This document shows positions 1 through 7,611 of a stretch of DNA of 58,478 nucleotides, piece after piece. The DNA is from Chloroflexota bacterium (lineage in GTDB: Bacteria; Chloroflexota; Dehalococcoidia; Lucifugimonadales; GCA-2722455), in the NCBI GenBank assembly GCA_002722455.1, contig PBMB01000011.1, positions 16,892-75,369 of the forward strand, in the 5' to 3' direction. Below the pieces are notes generated by a model. That model had not been told where the DNA came from, did not search any database, and saw only the letters and a program-made list of their open reading frames with translations. The position numbers and the translations under genes are program-made. Positions within the stretch are counted from its first letter, which is position 1, and the number at the start of each line of letters is the position of its first letter.

Positions 1-529
1 TTTCCTGAAAATACAATGTGATTTTAGCTGCTTCCGTATTATTTAAATCAGGATCTAATAAAATAGCACGAGAAAAGTTTGTCACAATTTCAGTATAAGC
101 GTTTTTTTCAGCGAAAACAATCTCTTGTTTTTCTGTTAATTGATAATCTTTCACGATTGTGTCTTTGTAAGATTCTGTCTCAATAAACTCGTTAAGTTTA
201 TTAGCATATTCTATTCGTAGTTGTTGTTCAAAAGCTAAGACCGAACAAATGTCTTGCGAATTAACATTCTCTGTTAATTTAATAAATCGATTATAGACGT
301 TAAATTGTGGATAAAACCAGTATTTCATATCGTCTGAAATATTTTCTCTGTTCTTTCCACGGAAAAACTCTTTTTGGCGGATAGACAACCATTCTTTGAA
401 AATATCAAGAGTGACAACTTCAACAGTCAATAATAAAGGAAACCCATTGGCAAATTGAATATTGGGAATCATTTTATGCTCTTTAAAAAAAGAGTCGTGT
501 TTTGTTAGGATATTTTCAATATTTTTCAA
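1..529 (-). CDS. hypothetical protein, C-terminus beyond window
   Basis: An uninterrupted minus-strand frame runs from a TTG start at 529 off the left edge (at least 176 residues). An AAGGA Shine-Dalgarno at 540-536 lies 6 nt upstream of the TTG; an in-frame ATG 19 codons later is the alternative start. The visible part is mostly helical and charged with aromatic clusters such as KEWLSIRQKEFFRG, and has no motif I recognise. It is transcribed in the same direction as the tRNA cluster but lies beyond that cluster's terminator. Existence fairly sure, function unknown. Confidence 0.75.
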   Translation of the reverse strand, partial: MKNIENILTKHDSFFKEHKMIPNIQFANGFPLLLTVEVVTLDIFKEWLSIRQKEFFRGKNRENISDDMKYWFYPQFNVYNRFIKLTENVNSQDICSVLAFEQQLRIEYANKLNEFIETESYKDTIVKDYQLTEKQEIVFAEKNAYTEIVTNFSRAILLDPDLNNTEAAKITLYFQE

Positions 530-540
530 TTTAATTCCTT

Positions 541-731
541 AATGAAGAAAGTGGTAAAAGCATAAACTCAACTAAGAGGATTTAACAAGGAGCATTTTCA
601 GAGGCTTGTATTGCAAATCTACCTACCAGAACATATTCAGAGGTTCTTTTTGTGGTAAAGTAATTATGCTTTCAAGTCATTATAATAACATAAGCAATTT
701 AAATATAAAAGAAATTTCATTTTTAAAATAC
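541..731. other. gap between first CDS and tRNA terminator
   Basis: No coding frame with a ribosome site is visible. It should hold the promoter and leader of the partial gene on its left, but I see no clear promoter pair. Confidence 0.4.
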
Positions 732-764
732 AAAAAAAACGCCTCAGTGCAACTGAGACGTTTT
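732..764 (-). terminator. terminator of the tRNA operon
   Basis: On the minus strand a hairpin with core CTCAGT/ACTGAG and flanking CG pairs is followed by eight U. It lies directly downstream of the last tRNA-Arg. Confidence 0.75.
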
Positions 765-770
765 AAAAGG

Positions 771-847
771 TGGCACGTCCTGCAGGATTCGAACCTGCGA
801 CCACATGCTTAGAAGGCACGTGCTCTATCCAACTGAGCTAAGGACGC
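771..847 (-). tRNA. tRNA-Arg (anticodon UCU)
   Basis: A full 77-nt cloverleaf: acceptor GCGTCCT/AGGACGT, D arm, anticodon loop CTTCTAA (UCU), perfect T arm GCAGG/CCTGC, discriminator G and encoded CCA. It reads AGA. Near-identical copies lie at 1896, 11600 and 13416. Last gene of the cluster before the terminator. Confidence 0.97.
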
Positions 848-860
848 ATTTTTGTTTTGT

Positions 861-910
861 GTATTCTCCAATGGACTCGAACCATTGAAACCTCACCACG
901 AGAAGAATAC
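861..910 (-). ncRNA. 50-nt armless tRNA-like element
   Basis: On the minus strand GTATTCT pairs perfectly with AGAATAC as a 7-bp acceptor stem around a T arm (CAATGG-TTCGAGT-CCATTG). Only 16 nt remain between acceptor and T arm, room for one weak 3-bp hairpin, so the D or anticodon arm is missing. No CCA is encoded. It is either a decayed tRNA or a compact tRNA-like RNA; the intact stems argue against random decay. Confidence 0.5.
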
Positions 911-1019
911 ATTAAAAATAGAGAACCATATAAAGCAACAAAGAGCCAACTTTGTTTTTGTTCCATGTAAAATGAAATCTAGTCTTAGGCGCAAGAACTT
1001 GTATTTTCTATTTTTAATT

Positions 1020-1104
1020 TGGTGCGGATACCGAGACTTGAACTCGGACGCCAAATAGCGAGGGATTTTAAATCCCTTGTGTCTACCAATTCCACCATAC
1101 CCGC
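1020..1104 (-). tRNA. tRNA-Leu (anticodon UAA)
   Basis: 85-nt class II tRNA: acceptor GCGGGTA/TATCCGC, anticodon loop TTTAAAA, long variable arm, T loop TTCAAGT, encoded CCA. Reads UUA. Further copies at 2091 and 3952. Confidence 0.97.
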
Positions 1105-1404
1105 ATTTTAAAGGATTAAGTCAGAGACTCAACCCTGAATCAGTGAAAGCGGAATCGAACCGCACTTTATCAGAGATAAAGCTGTTGAGCCTTACGAATT
1201 ATAGGTGTTTTTTATGCTGATAGAGACTGCAATTAAGGATTAACGTTCGTTAATAGAGGACTCGAACCCCATGCAAAAAACTTATTTGAAAAAAAGAAAG
1301 CAAGTTTTTTACACCTTAAAACCGTTTGACTTCTGTCTTTTCTCGACACACCAACGTTCAACATTTCAAAGTCGAAAGTTATTACAACAGTAACAACTTA
1401 AAAA
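1105..1404 (-). ncRNA. noncoding stretch with tRNA T-arm remnants
   Basis: This 300-nt spacer has no coding frame. It carries three T-arm-like hairpins with TTCGA-type loops or derivatives (about 1121-1138, 1149-1163, 1254-1271), a 9-bp hairpin AAAAAACTT/AAGTTTTTT and an 8-bp hairpin next to the tRNA at 1405. The simplest reading is several decayed tRNA genes left in the transcribed cluster; one structured RNA is an alternative. Confidence 0.45.
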
Positions 1405-1481
1405 TGGTGCTCTTTTTCAGACTCGAACTGCAGACCTACCGATTATGAGTCGGGTGCTCTAACCAACTGAGCTAAAAGAGC
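1405..1481 (-). tRNA. tRNA with anticodon CAU (Ile2-type), diverged copy
   Basis: Acceptor GCTCTTT/AAAGAGC, D arm, loop CTCATAA, encoded CCA. The sequence around the anticodon and the GGTC variable region resemble gammaproteobacterial tRNA-Ile2, which reads AUA after lysidine modification by TilS; elongator Met is possible. The T stem has a G-A mismatch absent from the other three copies, so this one may be decaying. Confidence 0.88.
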
Positions 1482-1495
1482 AAAATACATAGAGA

Positions 1496-1840
1496 TTATT
1501 TAATATTAGGTTTACAATCTCTAAGTTTTTTTATTTGATTATCAACTTCTACTATTTCAGAGCCACTAAATTTACTCATCATTTCATCAAGAATAGCTCT
1601 TTTTTCTTTTAGTTTGACTTGAATATTATCAATAGATAAATTTATTTTTCTATTATGTTTAACATGTTCAATAATAAGTTTATTTTTTTCATGTCCTTTT
1701 AATCCTTTATATTTTTCTGTATCAAATGAACTAAGCTCAATTGACAGTTTGTAAGACTTGTCATATAAAGGCACTAATTCTGTAACATAATAAATTGCAG
1801 CTTCTTTAATTTGTTTATTTTTTAAATTGTTATTAATCAT
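1496..1840 (-). CDS. hypothetical 114-aa coiled-coil protein in tRNA cluster
   Basis: Lys/Glu-rich, predicted almost wholly helical, with heptad-like spacing in its second half (around IDNIQVKLKEKRAILDEM). No catalytic motif. ATG at 1840, with a weak AGGA 11 nt upstream. It lies between tRNA-Arg (1896) and the CAU tRNA (1405) in the same orientation and probably shares their transcript from the promoter at 2019-2047. Function unknown. Confidence 0.7.
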   Translation of the reverse strand: MINNNLKNKQIKEAAIYYVTELVPLYDKSYKLSIELSSFDTEKYKGLKGHEKNKLIIEHVKHNRKINLSIDNIQVKLKEKRAILDEMMSKFSGSEIVEVDNQIKKLRDCKPNIK

Positions 1841-1895
1841 TTTAATTAAAATCCTAAAAATAATATCAATAATAGAAAACTACATATTTTATAAA

Positions 1896-1972
1896 TGGCA
1901 CACCCTGCAGGATTCGAACCTGCGACCACATGCTTAGAAGGCACGTGCTCTATCCAACTGAGCTAAGGGTGC
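1896..1972 (-). tRNA. tRNA-Arg (anticodon UCU), copy 2
   Basis: Same body as the copy at 771 with acceptor GCACCCT/AGGGTGT, loop CTTCTAA and encoded CCA. The paired changes in the acceptor keep all pairs, showing selection for a working tRNA. Confidence 0.97.
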
Positions 1973-2018
1973 ATTTTGTTTGTTTTTAAAAAGATTTCTC
2001 TCTTTAAGTTACCCTGTA

Positions 2019-2047
2019 ATTATATATAAATATTATTGTAATTACAA
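2019..2047 (-). promoter_or_regulatory. internal promoter of the tRNA cluster
   Basis: Minus-strand TTGTAA, 17-nt spacer, TATAAT. It would start transcription just upstream of tRNA-Arg copy 2. Confidence 0.6.
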
Positions 2048-2090
2048 GCTTTTTTTATTTATTTTTCGTCTTTTAGACATTTAAAATATT

Positions 2091-2175
2091 TGGTGCGACT
2101 AGAGAGACTTGAACTCTCAATCCCGAAGGCGAGGGATTTTAAATCCCTTGTGTATACCAATTCCACCATAGTCGC
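2091..2175 (-). tRNA. tRNA-Leu (anticodon UAA), copy 2
   Basis: Acceptor GCGACTA/TAGTCGC, loop TTTAAAA, variable arm with a TTCG turn, T stem GAGAG/CTCTC, encoded CCA. Only 1 nt separates it from the next tRNA. Confidence 0.97.
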
Positions 2176-2176
2176 A

Positions 2177-2253
2177 TGGTGCTTCCTACAAGACTTGAAC
2201 TTGTGACCTACCGATTATGAGTCGGACGCTCTAACCAACTGAGCTAAGGAAGC
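2177..2253 (-). tRNA. tRNA with anticodon CAU (Ile2-type), copy 2
   Basis: Acceptor GCTTCCT/AGGAAGC, loop CTCATAA, T stem ACAAG/CTTGT perfect, encoded CCA. A 27-43 mismatch in the anticodon stem is shared by the family here. Ile2 (AUA) preferred over Met because of the sequence flanking the anticodon. Confidence 0.93.
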
Positions 2254-2315
2254 GAATAAAACAATGATACTAAAAAAAACTTTAAAAATCAACAATTAAA
2301 ATCAATTTTAATGCA

Positions 2316-2570
2316 TTATTTTTCTTTTTTTCTTTCTACGTTAAAATGAGAAATATTAGCATTAATAAAATAACGAAATTGAAGATTCATTATTTCATCA
2401 GATGAAACTTCTTTTCCGTCTAAAAGCATTTTTGCTTCAATTTCCGAAAAACCATAATTAATTAACGCTTTTAAACCATCTTCTGAAAAGAAAGCTAATT
2501 GTGCGCCAACAGAGCCAAGCATTCTGTTTTCTTTTTCAAGAATCAATAATTGGTCTTTTTTAAATGACAT
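2316..2570 (-). CDS. hypothetical 84-aa protein in tRNA cluster
   Basis: Small soluble protein; the segment EDGLKALINYGFSEIEAKML resembles a short UBA/helix-turn-helix-like helical hairpin by pattern only. ATG at 2570. It lies between two CAU tRNAs on the same strand and is probably cotranscribed with them. No family recognised. Confidence 0.7.
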   Translation of the reverse strand: MSFKKDQLLILEKENRMLGSVGAQLAFFSEDGLKALINYGFSEIEAKMLLDGKEVSSDEIMNLQFRYFINANISHFNVERKKEK

Positions 2571-2592
2571 AAAATAAGCCTCTTTTAAAATT

Positions 2593-2669
2593 TGGTGCTT
2601 CCTGCAAGACTTGAACTTGCGACCTACCGATTATGAGTCGGACGCTCTAACCAACTGAGCTAAGGAAGC
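2593..2669 (-). tRNA. tRNA with anticodon CAU (Ile2-type), copy 3
   Basis: Acceptor GCTTCCT/AGGAAGC, loop CTCATAA, T stem GCAAG/CTTGC, encoded CCA. Nearly identical to the copy at 2177. Confidence 0.93.
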
Positions 2670-2745
2670 GAATGAAGTAATGATACTAAAAAAGGCTTTT
2701 GAAATCAATAAATAAAGTCATTTTTTTCTCATTACTTTTAATTTT

Positions 2746-3090
2746 TTAGTATGAAAAATCCACTTCACGAACGTCAACAAGATCGTTGTGAAGACGATAA
2801 ATCAGATCAACATTGTCAGGGTTCGTTTTTAATTCTTGAATAGAATTATTCAAGTCGTTGATATCAGAACGTGTTTGACTTGGAGTGTCAGAAACGTCTA
2901 CTTCAACATTACGAAGTTTAAATTTAACTTGTTCCAGAACTCGAATTAAAACGTCATTTAGGTGACGATTTCGACGTTCATCAGTAGGTTTTGCTTTTAG
3001 ACTTTGAATAGCTTGCTCAAGCAAATCAATATCAGCAGGTAAACCTTTTTTCTCATTGTCATTTAAAGGATATAAAACAACTTTTGTCAT
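2746..3090 (-). CDS. hypothetical 114-aa protein with internal duplication
   Basis: The protein holds two related halves: ADIDLLEQAIQSLKAKP (about 19-35) matches SDINDLNNSIQELKTNP (about 75-91), and both continue into a helix with H/R-L-N-D-V/L (RHLNDVLIRVLE and RLHNDLVDVRE). This suggests a duplicated helical hairpin. ATG at 3090. Flanked by CAU tRNAs on the same strand. Function unknown. Confidence 0.75.
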   Translation of the reverse strand: MTKVVLYPLNDNEKKGLPADIDLLEQAIQSLKAKPTDERRNRHLNDVLIRVLEQVKFKLRNVEVDVSDTPSQTRSDINDLNNSIQELKTNPDNVDLIYRLHNDLVDVREVDFSY

Positions 3091-3182
3091 AAATCTGTCT
3101 TTAATATAAGGGTTAATGTATGTCTATATTGTAATAAAATAGAGATGATATCTCAAGAGATAAAATCAATTTTTTTTAAATT

Positions 3183-3259
3183 TGGTGCTCCCTGCAAGAC
3201 TTGAACTTGCGACCTACCGATTATGAGTCGGACGCTCTAACCAACTGAGCTAAGGGAGC
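3183..3259 (-). tRNA. tRNA with anticodon CAU (Ile2-type), copy 4
   Basis: Acceptor GCTCCCT/AGGGAGC, loop CTCATAA, T stem GCAAG/CTTGC, encoded CCA. The acceptor differs from copies 2 and 3 by compensated substitutions. Confidence 0.93.
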
Positions 3260-3492
3260 ATATAGATTAAATTTGTCGGAACACAAACTCAATCTCGTAT
3301 AGTTTAACGAACAGGATTCTCAGGGTATCCGCCTCCACTCTCCGTTTTCTTGCTATACCAAGATATATAACTGAAAAATCAGTGCATTTCTGCGGTATAT
3401 ATACCAGTTTACTTGCCTTTGATCAATTAAGGCTTCGTCAAAGTAAAACCACTACTTCTATCTGTTGATTAGACAGCACGTAAAAAATTATT
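3260..3492 (-). ncRNA. structured noncoding spacer in tRNA operon
   Basis: No coding frame. On the minus strand the stretch folds into many local hairpins: GCCTT/AAGGC, ACTGA-TTTT-TCAGT, CTTG/CAAG, GGAT/ATCC, TTTGT/ACAAA, and the 12-nt palindrome GGTATATATACC. It lies between the stop of the membrane-protein gene and a CAU tRNA, so it is transcribed. It may be a processed RNA or tRNA remnants; no known family recognised. Confidence 0.4.
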
Positions 3493-3921
3493 TTAAATCA
3501 TTTTTAAATGGGTGTTTTCGTCAATATGAAAAATATGATTAATAGTGTCAAAATCACCAATTTTTACAAAGTTATAGCATTTAAAATAACCTTGTGCATA
3601 ATCAAACATATCTTGTGTTTTAAAAGCACCTTTAAAACCACACTTTCCTAACCCACTAACATTTTCTCGAACAGCAAAACGGCAATGACTTCCAAACTCA
3701 TCAAAAAGTTCTTGAATTTCAATTTTCATAATTCGAATAGCTTCTTTCTTGTCTTCTTCGGACATTGTTTTTTCGAGGATTTCAAAACGTCTATCGACTT
3801 CTCTAATATCAGAAGAGTATTTTGAGTATCCACGCCCTAAATATTGAATAAGCCAGATAAAACTTAATATAAAAAGAGCAAAAGCACATACAGTTAAAGA
3901 AAAAATTTGAAAACCTGTCAT
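3493..3921 (-). CDS. hypothetical membrane-anchored protein
   Basis: 142 residues with one N-terminal membrane segment (about 4-26, IFSLTVCAFALFILSFIWLI), then a charged helix (about 35-70) and a cytosolic-looking domain with three Cys. Start chosen at ATG 3921, preceded by GAGG with 6 nt spacing; the longer frame to 3963 would run into tRNA-Leu. Downstream of that tRNA in the same transcript. No family recognised. Confidence 0.72.
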   Translation of the reverse strand: MTGFQIFSLTVCAFALFILSFIWLIQYLGRGYSKYSSDIREVDRRFEILEKTMSEEDKKEAIRIMKIEIQELFDEFGSHCRFAVRENVSGLGKCGFKGAFKTQDMFDYAQGYFKCYNFVKIGDFDTINHIFHIDENTHLKMI

Positions 3922-3951
3922 TACAAGCCTCTTATTGTGTTCTTGATAATA

Positions 3952-4036
3952 TGGTGCGACCACCGAGACTTGAACTCGGACGCCATATAGCGAGGGATTT
4001 TAAATCCCTTGTGTCTACCAATTCCACCATGATCGC
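3952..4036 (-). tRNA. tRNA-Leu (anticodon UAA), copy 3
   Basis: Acceptor GCGATCA/TGGTCGC (one G-U), loop TTTAAAA, long variable arm, encoded CCA. First tRNA of the leftward operon, directly after the structured leader. Confidence 0.97.
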
Positions 4037-4184
4037 ATATGTATATAAATTGTGGCTCTGAGGGTTTCCAGTAACAAAACGTATTCCCACAACGACTATC
4101 ACTCAATAGGCGTTATCTAGAATTATTTAAGCTTGAACCAAGCAGCCTATATCTTGTGTTTACTGTCCGAGAACCTCAATTTAT
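4037..4184 (-). ncRNA. nested structured leader RNA of the tRNA operon
   Basis: The expected start (about 4184, from the promoter at 4191-4219) opens a nested fold on the minus strand: TGAGG/CCTCA, then CAGTAA/TTACTG, ACAA/TTGT, ATAGGC/GCCTAT, and an inner hairpin GCTTG-GTT-CAAGC. The helices enclose one another in order. tRNA-Leu follows directly. It may be a stable RNA released by tRNA 5' processing or a regulatory leader. No known family recognised. Confidence 0.5.
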
Positions 4185-4190
4185 GTATTT

Positions 4191-4219
4191 ATTTTAATTT
4201 TTGTCACTTGCAAAGTCAA
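4191..4219 (-). promoter_or_regulatory. promoter of leader RNA and tRNA operon
   Basis: Minus-strand TTGACT, 17-nt spacer, TAAAAT. Confidence 0.65.
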
Positions 4220-4301
4220 GGCTTTTTTTGTTTTTTTCGAAAACAATTTCAAATATAACATTTTGATTATAAAAAGCTTTTAAGCCCTGACAACAAAATC
4301 A

Positions 4302-4330
4302 ATTATAGGTTAATTTATTATTAGAATCAA
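4302..4330 (-). promoter_or_regulatory. upstream promoter of tRNA operon
   Basis: Minus-strand TTGATT, 17-nt spacer, TATAAT, the form that recurs at 10169, 24774, 27703 and 35729. Confidence 0.65.
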
Positions 4331-4370
4331 GTTTTTTTATCAATAAAATGAGTGTTTGAGCGAAAATCAC

Positions 4371-5372
4371 TCAAAGTGTCATTTTTAAGTTATATTCAAT
4401 TAAAAAATCACTTAAAACAATAGACATTCTTTTAATATTTTTAACATATTTATCACTTTCTTTGCTTCTTAAATCTTGGATTCCTGACTTATTTTTATTA
4501 TAGTCGAATAAAACAATGCTTTTAGAAAGGTTAAAACAGAAATCTTCAATTTCAGGATATGTTAAATTTAAAAAATATTCTGGGTTTTCTTTAATTAGAT
4601 TTTGTATAACAAAAAACATCTGTTGTGTTTTATGATGTTTTGAAAATGAAATTGCTTTTTTTCTTTCTCTATTTAGAAACAAAGAAAAGTAGTCCGAATT
4701 AAATCCTTCTTCCATAATTAACTGGAATGTAAGAATGCTTGCACTTGCTTCTGAGAAATTTTCTAAAAATAAATAGTTATTTTTATTCTTTAAAAGAAAA
4801 TAAAATTGTGAGTTTAATGAATGAGCTAATTCATGTTGATACAAAAAGTAAGCATGATGATAATAAGGATCTCTTTTGTGTTTGGAATCATTATTAAATA
4901 AAGTTAAATTTGCGTCATTGTTTTTGTTGTTTTGAGCTATTAAATGAACGGCACTGACCTCAGAGTTTAACATTTTAGGAAAACCTTCCCATTGTGAGTA
5001 CTGTAAATTATAGCTGTCAATAAGACCTAACTCTGAAAGTTTTTTATTTAATTCCTTAGAAGGGTAAAAAACGATTGTTATTGGTCGAGATTTATAAAAA
5101 GGATGTTGGTAAATATCAGTTTTTTTATGTTTAAAAATATCTTTGTAATTGTTTTTATCAATAACAGTTAATGAATACTTGTAATCTTTTAAGTATTCTT
5201 TTTTTGAAAAATCAGGAATATCTAGTTTAGAAATCAAATCTTGATCATAATCTCTATTTACAGAAAAAGGCTCGTTTGTTTGATATTCAGAATTTAAGGT
5301 TTCACAGCCTTGAAGAAGAAAAACTGTAAAAATTAAGGGGAAAATGTTTTTCATATTTAATGTAACTTTCAT
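4371..5372 (-). CDS. predicted lipoprotein zinc metallopeptidase
   Basis: 333 residues. A signal peptide ends in a lipobox (LLQGC, Cys 23), so the mature protein should be lipid-anchored in the envelope. The motif HELAH (180-184) gives two zinc-binding His and a catalytic Glu; a Glu in ENFSEASA (about 208) sits where gluzincins place the third zinc ligand. Family beyond that not recognised; substrate unknown. ATG 5372 is the listed start; a second ATG six codons in fits the signal peptide equally well. Confidence 0.8.
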   Translation of the reverse strand: MKVTLNMKNIFPLIFTVFLLQGCETLNSEYQTNEPFSVNRDYDQDLISKLDIPDFSKKEYLKDYKYSLTVIDKNNYKDIFKHKKTDIYQHPFYKSRPITIVFYPSKELNKKLSELGLIDSYNLQYSQWEGFPKMLNSEVSAVHLIAQNNKNNDANLTLFNNDSKHKRDPYYHHAYFLYQHELAHSLNSQFYFLLKNKNNYLFLENFSEASASILTFQLIMEEGFNSDYFSLFLNRERKKAISFSKHHKTQQMFFVIQNLIKENPEYFLNLTYPEIEDFCFNLSKSIVLFDYNKNKSGIQDLRSKESDKYVKNIKRMSIVLSDFLIEYNLKMTL

Positions 5373-5418
5373 TTAAGCAATACCTATATCATAGCAAAAT
5401 ATCAATCAAAAAGAAACA

Positions 5419-5445
5419 ATTAATCCCTGCCCTGAAGGACAGGGT
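5419..5445. repeat. GC-rich imperfect hairpin
   Basis: CCCTG/CAGGG closes an inner CC-TGAA-GG across a C/A mismatch. It stands out from its AT-rich surroundings and resembles the subterminal hairpins of IS200/IS605 elements, but no transposase is near. It could also end the gene at 5471 or act in the leader of the gene at 5372. Confidence 0.35.
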
Positions 5446-5470
5446 GTTTTTGTTAAAAGTCGATAAAAAA

Positions 5471-6469
5471 CTAGATTTGAATCCCATTAATAAATGTTTT
5501 TATAAAATTATCAAGAAATAAATCATAATTATAAGAAACAGAGATAGAGTGTTTACTATTTGTTTCTAATTCAGACCACCATTTAGGAATATCGTCATTA
5601 TTTCTATTTAAGACGACTTCTTTAAACTCTACAAGCTCTTTATTCTCAATACTCATAAAGGCTAAAACATCGTGTAGACACTTTTTCTTTGATTTTTTGC
5701 CTGATAAATATGACAAGTATGTTTTAAAACGGTTTGTTGAAAACATATTCGTGTTTTTCAATATGTCATTTTTGTGAACCCAAGCAGAGTGACAAATATT
5801 TTTTGAAATAAATTTGATTTTTAAATCACTTTTTAAAACTTTATCTGTTGCTTCAATATCTAAATTGAGATTCCATGTAGGACAATCTTCACGGTCTTTA
5901 AATCTGTTCAGGGTATTCTTGGAACCAACGATCTTATAGGAAGCAAATCCGCCTTGAACATATGCTTCAAATGAAGAACAATCAAAATTATCAGCAAGAA
6001 CAGATAATGTATTTAAACTGCCACCACAAAAAACAGTCATACCTTTCATATCAATTTTCTTGATATAATCTTCAAGTTTATAAATAACAAGCCTTTCATT
6101 AAAATGCTTGTCGGGATCTTCAAATTTAGCATTAAACTCAGCAACGTCTTTTTCAAAAGTTGCTTCAAAAGGAAGTGGTAAAAAATCTTGAACTGATTCA
6201 GCAATAAGCACGTTATAAGGAATGAATGGAGATAAATCATTCTCAGTTTCATATTCTGTGATTTCGCCATTAATAACAAGATCAAAGCAAAAGCCATTAC
6301 GCTTTAACATATCTTCACGATAAAGTTGAGCAAGTTGAAGTTCTTTTCTAGAAGGGTTATGAATAGAAAGAACTTTAATGTTTGAGTTATTTGTAAGGGC
6401 ATATTCAAGGGTGATTAAGTCATCAATATCTTCACGAAGTTCTAAATCTAGCCAGTATGTTTTTTTCAT
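5471..6469 (-). CDS. nucleoside hydrolase-like protein (IunH fold)
   Basis: 332 residues, normal for inosine-uridine-type nucleoside N-ribohydrolases, which cleave the glycosidic bond of ribonucleosides. The N-terminal calcium site is recognisable but altered (LDLELREDIDD, 7-17, where the family has DTDPGIDD); GGSLNT (149-154) matches GPLTN, NLNLD (200-204) the substrate loop and LHDVLA (265-270) the terminal His-Asp. The changed metal site means the substrate may differ or activity may be lost. ATG 6469; TAG stop. Confidence 0.82.
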   Translation of the reverse strand: MKKTYWLDLELREDIDDLITLEYALTNNSNIKVLSIHNPSRKELQLAQLYREDMLKRNGFCFDLVINGEITEYETENDLSPFIPYNVLIAESVQDFLPLPFEATFEKDVAEFNAKFEDPDKHFNERLVIYKLEDYIKKIDMKGMTVFCGGSLNTLSVLADNFDCSSFEAYVQGGFASYKIVGSKNTLNRFKDREDCPTWNLNLDIEATDKVLKSDLKIKFISKNICHSAWVHKNDILKNTNMFSTNRFKTYLSYLSGKKSKKKCLHDVLAFMSIENKELVEFKEVVLNRNNDDIPKWWSELETNSKHSISVSYNYDLFLDNFIKTFINGIQI

Positions 6470-6532
6470 TATTTTAATAACTCTTTAAATTGGAATAGAA
6501 TAATTATAAAACAATAATAATAAAAAAGAAAC

Positions 6533-6558
6533 AAAAAAAGCTAGATAAATCTAGCTTT
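6533..6558 (-). terminator. terminator
   Basis: Perfect hairpin AAAGCTAGAT/ATCTAGCTTT followed by seven U on the minus strand, downstream of the gene at 6659. Confidence 0.8.
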
Positions 6559-6658
6559 AATTGATTGAAATAATTTAATCTGCTTTGATAAGTTCGTTTT
6601 TTAGAAAAAATCCAAAACACCACCTTCTTTTGTTACAAGGTCTCGTGACCAAATAAAA

Positions 6659-7081
6659 TTATGCTTCTACAAATTCAACATAAAGATATTTACCGACAGA
6701 ACCCTCTAAAAGTTTGCCAAAATCATAGTTTTTAGGAAGTTTAGAACCGTCATTTGCAACGTCAAAAGAGACAGAAGATTCAAACCAAGTATCAATGTCT
6801 GTGTCCATATGTTTATGTTTTACTTTCATAACAACTTGCTCAAAGCAATTTGTAGAACGACCTTTTTCAATTTGCTTATCAATGCCTTCTGCTGTATTAG
6901 CAACAATGTAAACAAGTTTACCACGTTTACGATCAAGATCTTTCATTGCTTCACTCAAACGAAATGAAGGAGTGATATTGCCGTGTTTAGAACCTTTAAA
7001 GAAGAATGAAGGTTTTTTTTCTTCTCGACCTAGAACCAAAGAAGATAAAGAAGCTGATACGATTTTTCCTGATACAATCAT
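6659..7081 (-). CDS. hypothetical 140-aa protein
   Basis: Mixed alpha/beta soluble protein; no family recognised. Start set at ATG 7081 because GGTG lies 6 nt upstream and the promoter at 7116-7144 would leave almost no leader for the alternative ATG at 7093. The leader carries ACACAC at 7100-7095. A short noncoding tail (6559-6658) separates it from its terminator. Confidence 0.75.
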   Translation of the reverse strand: MIVSGKIVSASLSSLVLGREEKKPSFFFKGSKHGNITPSFRLSEAMKDLDRKRGKLVYIVANTAEGIDKQIEKGRSTNCFEQVVMKVKHKHMDTDIDTWFESSVSFDVANDGSKLPKNYDFGKLLEGSVGKYLYVEFVEA

Positions 7082-7115
7082 TTTATTCACCATTGTGTGT
7101 TAATCTATGAAAAGA

Positions 7116-7144
7116 ATTATAGCAACTTAAAAGAATAAAAACAA
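7116..7144 (-). promoter_or_regulatory. promoter with extended -10
   Basis: Minus-strand TTGTTT, 17-nt spacer ending in TTGC, TATAAT (TGCTATAAT extended -10). Drives the gene at 7081. Confidence 0.65.
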
Positions 7145-7154
7145 GTAAAATAAG

Positions 7155-7176
7155 AAAAGTCCCAAAAGGGACTTTT
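7155..7176. terminator. terminator of kptA pair
   Basis: Perfect hairpin AAAAGTCCC-AAAA-GGGACTTTT abutting the stop of the gene at 7178; U-runs on both strands. Confidence 0.75.
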
Positions 7177-7177
7177 T

Positions 7178-7594
7178 TTAAATCATTTGAGCGCAATATT
7201 TAAAATCACTAAGAGCATTGGAAAAAGAAGTGTAGCTAGACAATTGTAGTATTTTTTCTTTTTCAAGATCAAACTCGTTCTGATTTCTCAACTTTAAAAA
7301 AATAAAACCATATTTTCCTTCAAAATTTGTTTTTTTTCTGAAGTATTTTCGCATAGAATTTTGTTTAAACATTTTGTCAAACACGCCAAAAGCAACAACT
7401 CGATCTTCAAATTGAACAAAGATACCTTCGTTTTTATCGGATTTGTATAAACCAGATTTAGTAATGGCTTTTCCAATACCAAATTTTTCTGCTAAAAAAC
7501 TGTCTACTTCCTTTCCGCAAAAATTAGGATCTATATCTTTTAATTCGTTACAGAATTGTTCATATTTATTTAAATCATTATGTTGTTTTGACAT
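7178..7594 (-). CDS. hypothetical 138-aa protein downstream of kptA
   Basis: Alpha/beta-looking protein with a charged N-terminus and the segment RVVAFGVFDKMFKQ; no family recognised. ATG 7594 is supported by GAGG 9 nt upstream; a GTG at 7609 is the alternative. Only 17 nt separate it from the kptA stop and no terminator lies between, so the two should be cotranscribed, which hints at a link to RNA repair, by context only. Confidence 0.78.
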   Translation of the reverse strand: MSKQHNDLNKYEQFCNELKDIDPNFCGKEVDSFLAEKFGIGKAITKSGLYKSDKNEGIFVQFEDRVVAFGVFDKMFKQNSMRKYFRKKTNFEGKYGFIFLKLRNQNEFDLEKEKILQLSSYTSFSNALSDFKYCAQMI

Positions 7595-7611
7595 TCTATT
7601 TAACCTCACTT